A stretch of 53,223 bases of DNA from IMG/VR virus record IMGVR_UViG_3300024952_000001, positions 1 through 53,223 of that record, one strand, 5' to 3'. Each line of letters begins with the position of its first letter. The stretch's first letter is position 1. Origin of the DNA: a virus. Of this stretch, positions 6,388 through 14,080 are shown piece by piece. Both the position numbers and the translations under genes were made by a program. Under the pieces are notes generated by a model. The model was given only the letters and a program-made list of their open reading frames with translations. It had not been told where the DNA came from and ran no database searches.

Positions 6388-7061
6388 TGTTTGAAAACGA
6401 GAACCTATTAAGCCCAGAGCAGCGTACCCAACAGTGGTATGCAGATCGCGCAGGCAAGTTCACTGGTTCTCGATTTGTTGATTTGTTGGCAGAGGGCACG
6501 AAGGCTTATAGCGATTTAATCAATCAAATCGTAGTAGAGCGATTAACGAATGATTTTATTGATACTGGCATGGATTCTTACGCTCTCAAATGGGGGCGTG
6601 ATACAGAACCTTTTGCAAGAACGGCATACAGCTTTCGCACAGGCAACATTGTGGAACAAGCATCATTTATTAAACACCCGAAATACGGGGATATTACAGG
6701 CGTATCACCAGATGGCCTTGTAGGTAGAAATGGCGGTACAGAGTTTAAGTGTCCTAAAGACCCGAAAATTCACATAGACCGATTCATTAACGGCATGAAC
6801 GAAAAAGAGTTTATGCCGCAGGTTCAAGGCTGTATCTGGGTATGTGGTGCGGATTGGTGGGATTGGGTGAGCTTCGATCCGCGAATGCCAGAACACATGC
6901 GCTTATATATCCAGCGTGTATGGCGTGATGACGATTACATCAACAAGTTAGAGAAAGCAGTATTTGTAGCAGAAGGCAAAGTAAGAGAAAAGCTAGAGAA
7001 GTTCAAGCCAGAACACATCGAAGCACTTTTAGAAAATTACGATCAAAGGAAAACATCATGA
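6387..7061 (+). CDS. Lambda-type (YqaJ) exonuclease
   Basis: A 224-residue member of the lambda exonuclease / YqaJ family, which digests the 5' strand of double-stranded DNA ends. Catalytic residues are visible as Asp109 (SPDG), Glu119 and Lys121 (EFKCP); the 10- and 2-residue spacings equal those of lambda Exo (D119, E129, K131). An upstream GRDTEPFAR helix is also typical. It overlaps recT by one base and the next gene by four bases, which supports translation as a unit with the annealing protein. Confidence 0.93.
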   Translation: MFENENLLSPEQRTQQWYADRAGKFTGSRFVDLLAEGTKAYSDLINQIVVERLTNDFIDTGMDSYALKWGRDTEPFARTAYSFRTGNIVEQASFIKHPKYGDITGVSPDGLVGRNGGTEFKCPKDPKIHIDRFINGMNEKEFMPQVQGCIWVCGADWWDWVSFDPRMPEHMRLYIQRVWRDDDYINKLEKAVFVAEGKVREKLEKFKPEHIEALLENYDQRKTS

Positions 7062-7255
7062 GTAACTTAATGGGCAATGACTTGTATCTGCGCATTACCA
7101 AGAACAACGGTGAATCACACGTTCAACATCATCGCGTTTGGGATGCTGCAAGATTTACAGAAAGCATGACAAAGCAGCACAGCGAAGCAAAGAACCCTAA
7201 TGATCGTTGCAAAGTTTCAGTTGCAACAAAACAAGATTACCAAAAAGGACACTAG
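7058..7255 (+). CDS. Hypothetical protein (65 aa)
   Basis: A small soluble protein (LYLRITKNNGESHVQHHRVWD at the N-terminus) translated from an ATG overlapping the exonuclease stop. No family is recognised. Its position between exonuclease and the coiled-coil protein suggests a link to recombination, which is inference only. Confidence 0.7.
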   Translation: MSNLMGNDLYLRITKNNGESHVQHHRVWDAARFTESMTKQHSEAKNPNDRCKVSVATKQDYQKGH

Positions 7256-7257
7256 CC

Positions 7258-8550
7258 ATGAACAAGCCATTACAAACAGTAGAAGCCGCCAGCATTGCAA
7301 ATCAAGCACTGGTTACGTTAGACCCAGAAACTTACGCAGCAGCAGTTTACGAACCGTTTAAAGCGCGCCTAGAAACGGCGATTGCAAATAGCACAGGCAT
7401 TGAATACAACATTCAAACTAAAGAAGGCATGGCCGTAGCAAAAGAGCATCGCGCTGTCTTACGTGCTATCCGTATTGATGCAGATAAAGAGCGTGCAGCA
7501 CGTAAAGCGCCAATTACAGCTATCGGCAAATTGCTTGAAAGCAAATATACGGAACTTGAAAGCGCCGTAACTCCTCACGAAGATAAGTTTCACGCTGATA
7601 TTAAAGCCGAAGAAGAGCGCATCGAAACTGAGAAAGCAGCCAAGCTAAAAGCAGAAGAAGATGCAAAAGCCGCTATTCAAAACAAGATTGACGCTATCAA
7701 AAACAAGCCACTGGAAGTTATGAATAAATCAGTGGCCGATATTGAAGAGGCTATCGCGGAATTATCCCCGTTAATTCCTACGCCTGCCGAGTTTGGCGAA
7801 CGCTTTATAGAAGCCGAGTACGCATTAAAAGCTACGCTTGATACGCTTGCATCAATTGTATCTGGCAAGAAGGCGCAAGAGCAGCTGGAAGCCCAGAACC
7901 GCGCATTACAGGCAGAGCAGGAAGCGAGAGAAGCCGAAGCGCAGCTGGCCGCTAAAGAGCAGGCGCGTGTTGATGGTATTAAGGCAAATATTCAGAACAT
8001 TAAGAACTTCATCATCGAAGGCTCTGAGTGTGAAACATCTGCGCAACTAGATAAGTTAATTGTCAACCTGCAAGCAATGGAAATCACAGAGGTTATATTC
8101 GCTGAGTTTCTAGAAGATGCATTAAGCGCTGCGTCTAAAACTTTGCAAGTACTTGATCGCCAGCATGCAGCAATGGTCAACGCCGAGCTAGCAGAATTAG
8201 AAGCTCGTAAAGCCAAAGAAGCCGCTGAAATCAAAGCACGCCAAGAGCTTGAAGCGCAAATCATTGCAGAGGCTAAGAACGATGACGGTGCTGTTGTTGA
8301 CGCGACATTTAACGAATCTGACTTTAACAAAGTTTTTGCTGATGCAATAAAAACTGGAACTGGCGTAATGAGTGTTTCAGTAAATGAGCAAAGTGAAGTT
8401 AAGGCAAATCACATACCTGCAGTACAAGTCGGAAGTGTGCGCCCTACTGCTCAATCAATCATCAACCTAGTAGCAAAGACATACAACGTTGATACAGCTA
8501 CAGCTAATCGCTGGTTGGCTCAATCGTTTGGCGAGTTGAAAGCGGCTTAA
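7258..8550 (+). CDS. Long coiled-coil protein (430 aa) in the recombination operon
   Basis: The start is ATG 7258 with AAGGA upstream; the frame is open from 7207. The N-terminal 90 residues are predicted helical. Residues about 95-380 are rich in Ala, Glu and Lys in heptad-like order (EEERIETEKAAKLKAEEDAK; EQEAREAEAQLAAKEQARVD), giving two long coiled coils. The last 60 residues look like a small folded domain (SVRPTAQSIINLVAKTY...ANRWLAQSF). Similar proteins accompany recT/exonuclease pairs in other phages (DUF1351-like). A Gam-like or scaffold role is inference. Confidence 0.8.
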   Translation: MNKPLQTVEAASIANQALVTLDPETYAAAVYEPFKARLETAIANSTGIEYNIQTKEGMAVAKEHRAVLRAIRIDADKERAARKAPITAIGKLLESKYTELESAVTPHEDKFHADIKAEEERIETEKAAKLKAEEDAKAAIQNKIDAIKNKPLEVMNKSVADIEEAIAELSPLIPTPAEFGERFIEAEYALKATLDTLASIVSGKKAQEQLEAQNRALQAEQEAREAEAQLAAKEQARVDGIKANIQNIKNFIIEGSECETSAQLDKLIVNLQAMEITEVIFAEFLEDALSAASKTLQVLDRQHAAMVNAELAELEARKAKEAAEIKARQELEAQIIAEAKNDDGAVVDATFNESDFNKVFADAIKTGTGVMSVSVNEQSEVKANHIPAVQVGSVRPTAQSIINLVAKTYNVDTATANRWLAQSFGELKAA

Positions 8551-8580
8551 GAAAACGGCTGGCTCACGTAACGAGCCACC

Positions 8581-8705
8581 ACACGACTTGCTATTACCGA
8601 AATATGAATTAGTAGTGAACTTGATTTGGTACGGAAAAATAACCCAAGCTCGCAACTTGGATGCGCAAAAGTTCGATCAAGGTAACTGGTAGTAGTAAGC
8701 CGTGT
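8581..8705 (+). ncRNA. Candidate folded RNA segment, possible decayed tRNA
   Basis: ACACG (8581-8585) pairs with CGTGT (8701-8705), CTT (8587-8589) with AAG (8697-8699), TTACC (8594-8598) with GGTAA (8681-8685), and GAACTT (8617-8622) with AAGTTC (8669-8674). Inside is a perfect 5-bp hairpin with loop CTCGCAA (8644-8660) that looks exactly like an anticodon arm, reading CGC. No T-arm or acceptor fits, so it is not a normal tRNA. It may be a remnant or an RNA domain of the same cluster. Confidence 0.4.
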
Positions 8706-8715
8706 AGTAAATAAA

Positions 8716-8793
8716 GCGCCTCTAGCTTAATAGGTAAAAGCAATCCGCTCATAACGGATAGATAGATAGGTTCAAATCCTACGAGGCGCACCA
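8716..8793 (+). tRNA. tRNA with anticodon CAU (Met or Ile2)
   Basis: The acceptor stem GCGCCTC/GAGGCGC is perfect, the D-arm is GCTT/AAGC, and the anticodon arm ATCCG-CTCATAA-CGGAT is perfect. The T-arm has loop TTCAAAT and one A-C mismatch, and CCA is encoded. The anticodon stem lacks the three G-C pairs of initiator tRNA, so it is an elongator Met or, after lysidine modification, an Ile tRNA for AUA codons. It could supplement the host pool. Confidence 0.92.
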
Positions 8794-8797
8794 TGAA

Positions 8798-8873
8798 TTA
8801 AGCCGACTTTATGATGTGGCGCATCACTAAAGCCAATGCGTAGGCTACCTCTAGTGGGGTTAAGTCGGTTTAA
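8798..8873 (+). ncRNA. Candidate structured RNA, 76-nt three-arm fold
   Basis: TTAAGCCGACTT (8798-8809) pairs with AAGTCGGTTTAA (8862-8873) over 12 bp with one G-U. Inside are hairpins TGATG/CATCA, AGCC/GGCT and ACCTC/GGGGT. The loops do not fit tRNA rules (a 4-base loop where a T-loop should be). It starts five bases after the tRNA and ends just before the next folded domain. It contains CAATGCGTAGGC, also found in the RNA at 44097. Confidence 0.55.
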
Positions 8874-8874
8874 T

Positions 8875-9039
8875 TGATGGTGTAGCAGCACTGTTTAGAA
8901 GTGCGAGAAGTGAGGGAACAAGCTCACACAATGAGGCCGAAAGGTTTTGAAGTTCTGCGGTTAGCCACAATTAGGCCAGATGGCTCGTTATCGAGAAGAG
9001 AAGCTAACCGAATGTAGGCGAAAGCTTACCGCACCATCA
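8875..9039 (+). ncRNA. Candidate structured RNA with two GAAA tetraloops
   Basis: TGATGGTG (8875-8882) pairs with CACCATCA (9032-9039). Within it are GCAC/GTGC (8888-8904), GTGAG/CTCAC (8910-8927), AGGCC-GAAA-GGTTT (8934-8947), CGGTTAGC/GCTAACCG (8958-8965/9003-9010) enclosing CTCG-TTAT-CGAG, and GTAGGC-GAAA-GCTTAC (9014-9029). Two GNRA loops on the plus strand indicate that this strand is the RNA. No open reading frame fits. The class is not recognised. Confidence 0.65.
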
Positions 9040-9061
9040 CCAATTTTATGAAAGGTAGATC

Positions 9062-9145
9062 ATGGCAAAACATAAAAATGCAAAAGGCAGTAAACGAAAC
9101 TCAAGGCGTGATCGTGCAGAACAAAAACGGACACCGTGGCTATGA
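9062..9145 (+). CDS. Very small basic protein (27 aa)
   Basis: The ATG has AAAGG at the right distance. The peptide is strongly basic (KHKNAKGSKRNSRRDRAEQK), suggesting RNA or DNA binding. Its stop overlaps the next start (ATGA). It lies 22 bases after the structured RNA segments. An association with those RNAs is inference. Confidence 0.6.
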   Translation: MAKHKNAKGSKRNSRRDRAEQKRTPWL

Positions 9146-9633
9146 AAAAACAAAAGAAACGCACCAAGGCATTTAACCCTAGCAAACATCGTGTAGTGAT
9201 TAATGCAGTGTATCAAACCGTAAGACTAGCCAAGCCAGTAAGCGATGAAGCAAAGGTTAAGCTAAACGAGCAAATACATGGCGCACTTGAAGCTATTACA
9301 AAGGGCGTAGGCACACCAGAGCACTTTGATGTTTTAGCGTCAACGGTTGATGTTGTTTTCATGATGGCAATGAACCTATTTAACGATGCCTATAAAGATG
9401 AAATAGCCAACGCACGCCAAGCAATGTTTAGGCTTAAAGATAGGTTTCACAAGTTCGGCTCTTTTGGCTTTGACGGTGTAGGTTACAACGCGATTAAAGA
9501 GCTTGTAGCAATTCACGATGAAATGATGAATCACGTAACTGGCGCAGAAGTTTTGCAGTTTATGAATGCCAGGGCAAATGCAATTAAAGGCGGTAATTAT
9601 TACAGAAGTGAAAGTGAAAGGTTGGCGGCATGA
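9142..9633 (+). CDS. Hypothetical helical protein (163 aa)
   Basis: The start is ATG 9142, coupled to the 27-aa gene; GTG 9136 is in frame but less likely. The N-terminus is basic (MKKQKKRTKAFNPSKHR) and the rest looks all-helical (VKLNEQIHGALEAITKGVG; NARQAMFRLKDRFHKF). The family is not recognised. It is often seen as an unknown early gene in related phages, as far as I recall. Confidence 0.8.
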   Translation: MKKQKKRTKAFNPSKHRVVINAVYQTVRLAKPVSDEAKVKLNEQIHGALEAITKGVGTPEHFDVLASTVDVVFMMAMNLFNDAYKDEIANARQAMFRLKDRFHKFGSFGFDGVGYNAIKELVAIHDEMMNHVTGAEVLQFMNARANAIKGGNYYRSESERLAA

Positions 9634-10055
9634 GTGATTTGATTAGCAGGGAAGCTTTAATGCAAGAGATTGGGAAACGTAGAGCATGTTCACATTCTAT
9701 GACCTTATCTGACGCAGAATTTATAGACCTAATCACCAACGCACCAGCAGTGAGCGATGAGCCTGCGGCTAGGTTTGTATCTAAGCGAGCAACGCCAGAA
9801 GGCACACAAGAATTTTTTGGTCTTATGCTAACAGATAATATTGAACCGTTATCTTTGCTATACACCACCCCACAACAACCTCAATCTGTTGCTGATGCGC
9901 TGGAAGAGGCGGCTAAGGCTATCTCAGAACGAAAACAAAGCACTATTTATTCTGACGAATCAGTTAGCGGCTTGATGTGCTACAACGAAGGTTTAGATGT
10001 AGCAATTCAGATTATCCGCACCCTTATCAAACGTAATGAGGTGAATCATGGATAA
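9630..10055 (+). CDS. Hypothetical protein (141 aa)
   Basis: It begins MSDLISREALMQEIGKR, a start common in unknown phage proteins. The middle has PQQPQSVADALEEAAKAISE, a phrase with variants in the neighbouring gene at 10697 (DNVAEALERALSAL), so these accessory proteins appear to share a C-terminal module. It overlaps its neighbours by four and eight bases. The function is unknown. Confidence 0.75.
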   Translation: MSDLISREALMQEIGKRRACSHSMTLSDAEFIDLITNAPAVSDEPAARFVSKRATPEGTQEFFGLMLTDNIEPLSLLYTTPQQPQSVADALEEAAKAISERKQSTIYSDESVSGLMCYNEGLDVAIQIIRTLIKRNEVNHG

Positions 10056-10536
10056 AACAATTATTGAAGATGCTAAAGCGGCAGGGTTCATAATTACAGA
10101 AAACGGCACGATATTTAGAAGCGCTAATACTAGCTGTAACAATCTATTAACTAAATTCGCCCAACTCCGCGAAGCTAGGCAATCCAGCCAGAGTGAGCCA
10201 GTAGCCGGATATGTTTCAAAGTTGCCGATTACCAATCCGCAATCAATCAGAGCGGATGACAATGACGTTTTCAAGATTCCTGTTTACGCCGCACCACAAC
10301 AGGCGATACCTAGCGTATGGCAACCGATTGAAACAGCGCCTAAAGATGGCACCGAGATAGATGTTTGGTGTTTTGATTCTGAAAACGAAGGCTATCGGGT
10401 TGCTAATGCTTGGTACTGCAACGCTTTAAATAAATGGCGTAGCTATGGCGATAATGAATTGATTTGGGCAAATATGCCTAGTTATTGGATGCCATTGCCA
10501 GCCTCACCTACCGCACCTATAGAAAGAGATAAATGA
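10048..10536 (+). CDS. DUF551-like phage protein (162 aa)
   Basis: The C-terminal half has WQPIETAPKDGTEIDVWC followed by NAWYCNALNKWRSYGDNELI and ANMPSYWMPLP, the hallmark of DUF551-type phage proteins with many tryptophans. The N-terminal half is a different, helical region. The function of the family is unknown. It sits in the chain of overlapping small genes of the early right operon. Confidence 0.82.
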   Translation: MDKTIIEDAKAAGFIITENGTIFRSANTSCNNLLTKFAQLREARQSSQSEPVAGYVSKLPITNPQSIRADDNDVFKIPVYAAPQQAIPSVWQPIETAPKDGTEIDVWCFDSENEGYRVANAWYCNALNKWRSYGDNELIWANMPSYWMPLPASPTAPIERDK

Positions 10537-10700
10537 TGAGTAACTACACTGTAGATTATTCAGAACAGCGAGCCTCATGGTGCATTTTTAAAAACGATAA
10601 GAACGGATTAACAAGAGAATTTATACATGGCGGCTATAACTCAAAATCCGAAGCGGAACTGCATTTGCCGCTAGTTGAAAAGAAAAGGTTTAAATCATGA
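10536..10700 (+). CDS. Hypothetical small protein (54 aa)
   Basis: Two tandem ATGs (10533 and 10536) follow AAAGAGATAA; either can be the start. The peptide (NYTVDYSEQRASWCIFKNDK; GGYNSKSEAELHLPL) looks like one small alpha/beta domain. Stop and next start overlap (ATGA at 10697). It was added because it fills an otherwise empty 160-base slot in a chain of overlapping genes. Confidence 0.65.
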   Translation: MSNYTVDYSEQRASWCIFKNDKNGLTREFIHGGYNSKSEAELHLPLVEKKRFKS

Positions 10701-11020
10701 GTAAAGAACTAATAGAGCAGTTGGCTAAAGATAGTGGTGCTGAAAGTTCAACTTGGCGAAATGGCACAACTTACCATTACTTTACAAGCGAGCAACTAGA
10801 AGCCTTCGCTAAAGCCTACCAAGCCGCCGCGCCTATAGACAATGTAGCGGAAGCGTTAGAAAGAGCGCTTAGTGCACTATCTAATGCTGAATTTTTATTA
10901 CGGAAATATTGCCCTAACCATAATTGGCTAAATGGGTTTATGCGTGATAAGGAATCGGTTCGCGCACTAATCCCAGACACGCAAGCTAGTGCACAGAGTA
11001 ATGCAGAGTGGGTGGAGTGA
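10697..11020 (+). CDS. Hypothetical protein (107 aa)
   Basis: The N-terminal part carries LAKDSGAESSTWRNGTTYHY and FTSEQLEAFAKAYQAA, a pattern frequent in small phage genes. The middle repeats the VAEALERALSAL module seen in the gene at 9630. No function is known. Confidence 0.72.
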   Translation: MSKELIEQLAKDSGAESSTWRNGTTYHYFTSEQLEAFAKAYQAAAPIDNVAEALERALSALSNAEFLLRKYCPNHNWLNGFMRDKESVRALIPDTQASAQSNAEWVE

Positions 11021-11340
11021 TGCTTAAGAACCCTATTGATAAATCAGACATAGATTATCCAAGAGATATTTTTATGGAGTTGTTTTTAGGTAGTAGCCCT
11101 TACGCTTTTTATTTATTCCAGTGGGTTGACTATAAAAATGATGCAAAAAGATACAGGCTTAAGTTAAATCACGATGTTAAGTTGTTTGACGGAACAGTAA
11201 TCGAAAATTGCTACCCTAATGCTAATAGTTTTCACGGAAAAGTAAGAGTTAATGATGATGATGTTGAATTTATCCGCATTAGTAAACAGCAATTTGGCAC
11301 TGAATTTAAAGACCCACGCACACCAAAGAAAGGTGAATGA
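11020..11340 (+). CDS. Hypothetical protein (106 aa)
   Basis: The start is ATG 11020, overlapping the preceding stop (TGATG), with GGAG upstream; a GTG at 11008 is the other in-frame option. Aromatic N-terminal half (FYLFQWVDYKND), then a beta-rich segment (YRLKLNHDVKLFDGTVIENC). The end RISKQQFGTEFKDPRTPKKGE looks unstructured. No family is recognised. Confidence 0.7.
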   Translation: MLKNPIDKSDIDYPRDIFMELFLGSSPYAFYLFQWVDYKNDAKRYRLKLNHDVKLFDGTVIENCYPNANSFHGKVRVNDDDVEFIRISKQQFGTEFKDPRTPKKGE

Positions 11341-11525
11341 TTATGGCTTGGAGAGGACTCACAGTAGAAAGCAAAGATTTCTGTTCTTATGATAAAAAAT
11401 CTTTAAAAGGCAAAATATATTGGTGGTTTGAATATATTTTCAACGCGGCACCTAAGTTTTGGTGGTACACAGTTATTGATAAGCTAAATGTATTCATACA
11501 TAAAATTAGAGATATAGGTGAATGA
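11337..11525 (+). CDS. Hypothetical small protein (62 aa)
   Basis: Rich in aromatic residues (IYWWFEYIFNAAPKFWWYTVID), possibly a membrane-surface helix, though too polar for a clear membrane span. It overlaps its neighbours by four bases on each side; both overlaps have the form GGTGAATGATTATG, so this gene boundary looks duplicated. Confidence 0.6.
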   Translation: MIMAWRGLTVESKDFCSYDKKSLKGKIYWWFEYIFNAAPKFWWYTVIDKLNVFIHKIRDIGE

Positions 11526-11851
11526 TTATGAAATGTGCAAATTGTTATGATTCAGTTGCATCAATGCTGGCTGAGAAAATAAATGTTATAGAAGCAATTA
11601 CTAAGACAGCGGAAGAAGCTAGCGCCAGAGCAATTGCTGACCATGCAGAAATCCAAACACTACGCGCCAAAGTAGCATCGGCAGATGTGTTGGTGGAGGC
11701 TTTGACTATGCTACTCACAACTAGAGAATACAAAGAGGTTAACGGTAAAGATTATGTATATGACGCTATGAGGATAACGGCTTGGGATATGGCAGAAAAA
11801 GCCCTAGCCACCTACGACAAACTTAGTGAGGTTAAACATGACACAAAATAA
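11522..11851 (+). CDS. Hypothetical coiled-coil protein (109 aa)
   Basis: The N-terminus has CANC, a possible half zinc knuckle. Residues about 17-65 form a helix with heptad-like order (AITKTAEEASARAIADHAEI; LRAKVASADVLVEAL). It overlaps the next gene by 14 bases. The function is unknown. Confidence 0.68.
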   Translation: MIMKCANCYDSVASMLAEKINVIEAITKTAEEASARAIADHAEIQTLRAKVASADVLVEALTMLLTTREYKEVNGKDYVYDAMRITAWDMAEKALATYDKLSEVKHDTK

Positions 11852-12290
11852 TGAGCACGAGAAGTTAGACGTTAGATATTTTAACGAGAAACTTAGATTA
11901 GTTCTTGAAGGATTGCCGAATTACACAAGAAGCGAACTTGCTAGAGAGTTGCAACGTTTATCAAATACGGCATCACCAATATCGCAGAACGAACAGCAAG
12001 AGGCGGTAGCTTACGCCGATGCATCATTAGTATGTACCATATCAACATACATGATTAAAGAGCTTGAATCTAGGAATGAAAATAACAAGTTCCCTTACCA
12101 TTTGTGGCCTACAAAACTCTACACCTCACCACCTAAGCAAATACCTGAGTGGATTGATGTAAGTTATGAAGAGCGTAGGGTTTTATATAAATCATTAGCA
12201 AAAGGTAACGTTGATAATTTTGCAAATTTATTAAGTGCTAGATTGCGTGAACTAAACACAGCACCAACCAATACTGAGGTGGTGGAATGA
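11838..12290 (+). CDS. Hypothetical protein (150 aa)
   Basis: The start is ATG 11838 with GTGAGG upstream; an in-frame start at 11826 would lengthen the overlap. Two regions are seen: a helical N-terminal half (VRYFNEKLRLVLEGLPNYTR) and a C-terminal half (WIDVSYEERRVLYKSLAKGN). The PHLWPTKLYTSPPKQ-like linker recalls the modular architecture of the neighbouring genes. No family is recognised. Confidence 0.7.
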   Translation: MTQNNEHEKLDVRYFNEKLRLVLEGLPNYTRSELARELQRLSNTASPISQNEQQEAVAYADASLVCTISTYMIKELESRNENNKFPYHLWPTKLYTSPPKQIPEWIDVSYEERRVLYKSLAKGNVDNFANLLSARLRELNTAPTNTEVVE

Positions 12291-12754
12291 CTAACCAAGT
12301 AAATCAAGCGTTTGAGAAGTGGTATTTAATACATAGTGATGGGTATTCGCACAATGGGTTAAAGAAAGCATGGCAAGCCGCCACCAAATCCAGCGAGAGT
12401 GAAATAAATTCACTTAAGCAACGTGTGGAGGAACTCCAAGCAGATAACTCGCGATTGAGGGATGCTTTGGAGAGAATAGTTAAAGCAGATGACAATGTTT
12501 ACAACTGCGAAGATGATTACCAAGGTGACGTAATAGGTAAATTGTCAGACATTCACTTTAAAGCATATAACAAAGCTCGCAAAGTCCTATCCTCAACCCC
12601 TACGCAATCATTAGCATCGCATGATAATGAGGTGATTGAACGCTGTAAAAACATTGTGGCCAATGACGCACTAGCGATTACGTTTCAAAGCATGGGCGCA
12701 TATAGAAGCGCCATCATCAAACAAATAGGCGAACTGAAAGCCGAGCATGACTAG
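12287..12754 (+). CDS. Hypothetical protein with coiled coil (155 aa)
   Basis: The N-terminus (NQAFEKWYLIHSDGYSHNGL, KKAWQAA) matches a small domain common in phage accessory proteins. A coiled coil follows (SEINSLKQRVEELQADNSRL, RDALERIV). The C-terminal 50 residues form a second helical unit. It is the last intact gene before the xis region. Confidence 0.72.
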   Translation: MTNQVNQAFEKWYLIHSDGYSHNGLKKAWQAATKSSESEINSLKQRVEELQADNSRLRDALERIVKADDNVYNCEDDYQGDVIGKLSDIHFKAYNKARKVLSSTPTQSLASHDNEVIERCKNIVANDALAITFQSMGAYRSAIIKQIGELKAEHD

Positions 12755-12851
12755 ATAGTTCTACGTTATATGGCTGGGCGGCACCAAAGAAGCAAAAGGC
12801 TTCTCAGTGGCATCGCAACTGGCAAGCGATTTATTCAAGCAAGGCTTTTAG
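12747..12851 (+). pseudogene. Broken small gene with amber codon 4
   Basis: An ATG overlapping the previous stop reads M-T-R-stop and then continues open as FYVIWLGGTKEAKGFSVASQ and LASDLFKQGF to a stop at 12849-12851. The open part reads like real protein, and one base change (TAG to TGG) would restore a 34-residue gene. No alternative start is in frame. It may be a recent nonsense mutation or a remnant. Confidence 0.4.
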
Positions 12852-12901
12852 TCTGAAATTAAAGTTAAGTACAAACAAGAAAAGTTAGAAGGGAAATAGC
12901 A

Positions 12902-13117
12902 ATGAGTGAGTTTGAAATAGCATTAAAAGCAGTGCAGACTTATGCAGAAATGCACCCAAGGCCGCTACAAGTTACGCAGAAACAAGCAGCGGAGATATTA
13001 GGCATTAGTCAAAATACACTTAGAAAGATTGTATCTCGTGGCGATATTAAGCTGAATAAAATTGGCATGATTTCAATTACTGAGATAGATAATGCCTTAC
13101 TTAGTCGAGCAGCTTAG
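12902..13117 (+). CDS. xis: Excisionase-like DNA-binding protein
   Basis: A 71-residue protein with an AlpA/MerR-like helix-turn-helix (LQVTQKQAAEILGISQNTLR, KIVSRGDI), the form used by many phage excisionases to recognise att-site DNA. The ribosome-binding site is GAAGGGAAATAGCA. Its 3' end overlaps the 3' end of the convergent integrase gene by 17 bases, the usual neighbour of xis. It is at the end of the early right operon, so it would be made only when the repressor is lifted. A regulator role cannot be excluded. Confidence 0.75.
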   Translation: MSEFEIALKAVQTYAEMHPRPLQVTQKQAAEILGISQNTLRKIVSRGDIKLNKIGMISITEIDNALLSRAA

Positions 13118-14072
13118 AAATGTCGCTTGCTTTCGGGTTGTAGTAAGTGAGCGCCATTTTAGTGTCTGACCAGCCAAATATCTTACATAGAGTCAAAGCA
13201 TCAACCTTACGGCTGATCCACGTTGCTGCAGTATGTCTTGCATCGTGAAAAGTAAAGCCTTCTAGCCCGGCTTTATCCCTAGCCTTTCTGAATAGCACAT
13301 CACGCACGGTATCAGTTAAATTAAATACCAGCGCATCATCGTAGCCTCGCATTCGCTCTATCAGCCTGATTGCTTTCTTTGATAACGGCACATTGCGCGG
13401 AATGGTTTTTGTCATCGGCAGAATACAATAATTTGACTTAACATTAACCCAAGTTAAATCACACAACTCACCTGCCCTCATGCCAGTTCTAAGTGCTACT
13501 AAAAAGCATACCGCAACTGACTGTGATTTGTTTTTAATCTCACCTCTGGTTAAACCAAACGCTTTCAGCATTTTCTTAATCTGCCAGCGTGTTATTGTCA
13601 CTTCTCTATGCCTTGGTGCCGGCGGCTTTCGCACATCTTTGAGCGGATTTTCAGAAACCCACTTTAACTCGCGCCTGGCGAACTCAAATATAGATCGCAA
13701 CATACCAAGCTCACGGATAATAGAGCCAGCACTAAGCGTCTGTTTATCGCGCCATTGGCCTATTATTTCGGTAGTACATTTTGACAAAGGCTTATCTATT
13801 GGCAGGGCGCTCTTTAAAAACTTATTGATACGCACCACTTCCCAACGCGATCCGCGCTTTGTGATTGAAACTTCATCACGGTATTTTTCTAATAGATCGC
13901 GCAAGGTATGCTTATCCGATACAGGCAGCTTATCGCTGGCACGTAATTCTGTTTCACGCGCACTTGCCCAAGCGTTAGCTTCACGCATTGTACGGAATGT
14001 TTGGCTGTCTCGTACGCCTTTGACATAGACAAAAGCTCGATAGCCCTTGGCTGATGGCTTAATTGAGGCCAT
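13101..14072 (-). CDS. int: Tyrosine-type integrase
   Basis: A 323-residue site-specific recombinase that joins phage attP and host attB. N-terminal arm-binding region (residues 1-55, RAFVYVKGVRDSQTFRTMRE), core-binding helices (55-155), then the catalytic domain with Arg199 (TGMRAGEL), His276 and Arg279 (HDARHT), Trp301 in the second histidine position and nucleophile Tyr310, nine residues later as in other family members. It is leftward and convergent with xis, with the attP-like region directly upstream. No strong promoter is seen in front. Confidence 0.95.
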   Translation of the reverse strand: MASIKPSAKGYRAFVYVKGVRDSQTFRTMREANAWASARETELRASDKLPVSDKHTLRDLLEKYRDEVSITKRGSRWEVVRINKFLKSALPIDKPLSKCTTEIIGQWRDKQTLSAGSIIRELGMLRSIFEFARRELKWVSENPLKDVRKPPAPRHREVTITRWQIKKMLKAFGLTRGEIKNKSQSVAVCFLVALRTGMRAGELCDLTWVNVKSNYCILPMTKTIPRNVPLSKKAIRLIERMRGYDDALVFNLTDTVRDVLFRKARDKAGLEGFTFHDARHTAATWISRKVDALTLCKIFGWSDTKMALTYYNPKASDISKLLD

Positions 14073-14080
14073 GACTTTGT

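Noticed and set aside
8617-8682. Second tRNA with anticodon CGC
   Set aside because: Only the anticodon-like arm is perfect; no acceptor stem, D-arm or T-arm pairs in the required spacing.
8609-8794. Minus-strand frame reading MVRLVGFEP...
   Set aside because: This is the well-known false frame produced by translating the complement of a tRNA gene, here the tRNA-CAU.
8798-8873. tRNA of exactly 76 nt
   Set aside because: The third arm has a four-base loop without TTC, and the middle loop does not have seven bases with U33; it is not a standard tRNA.
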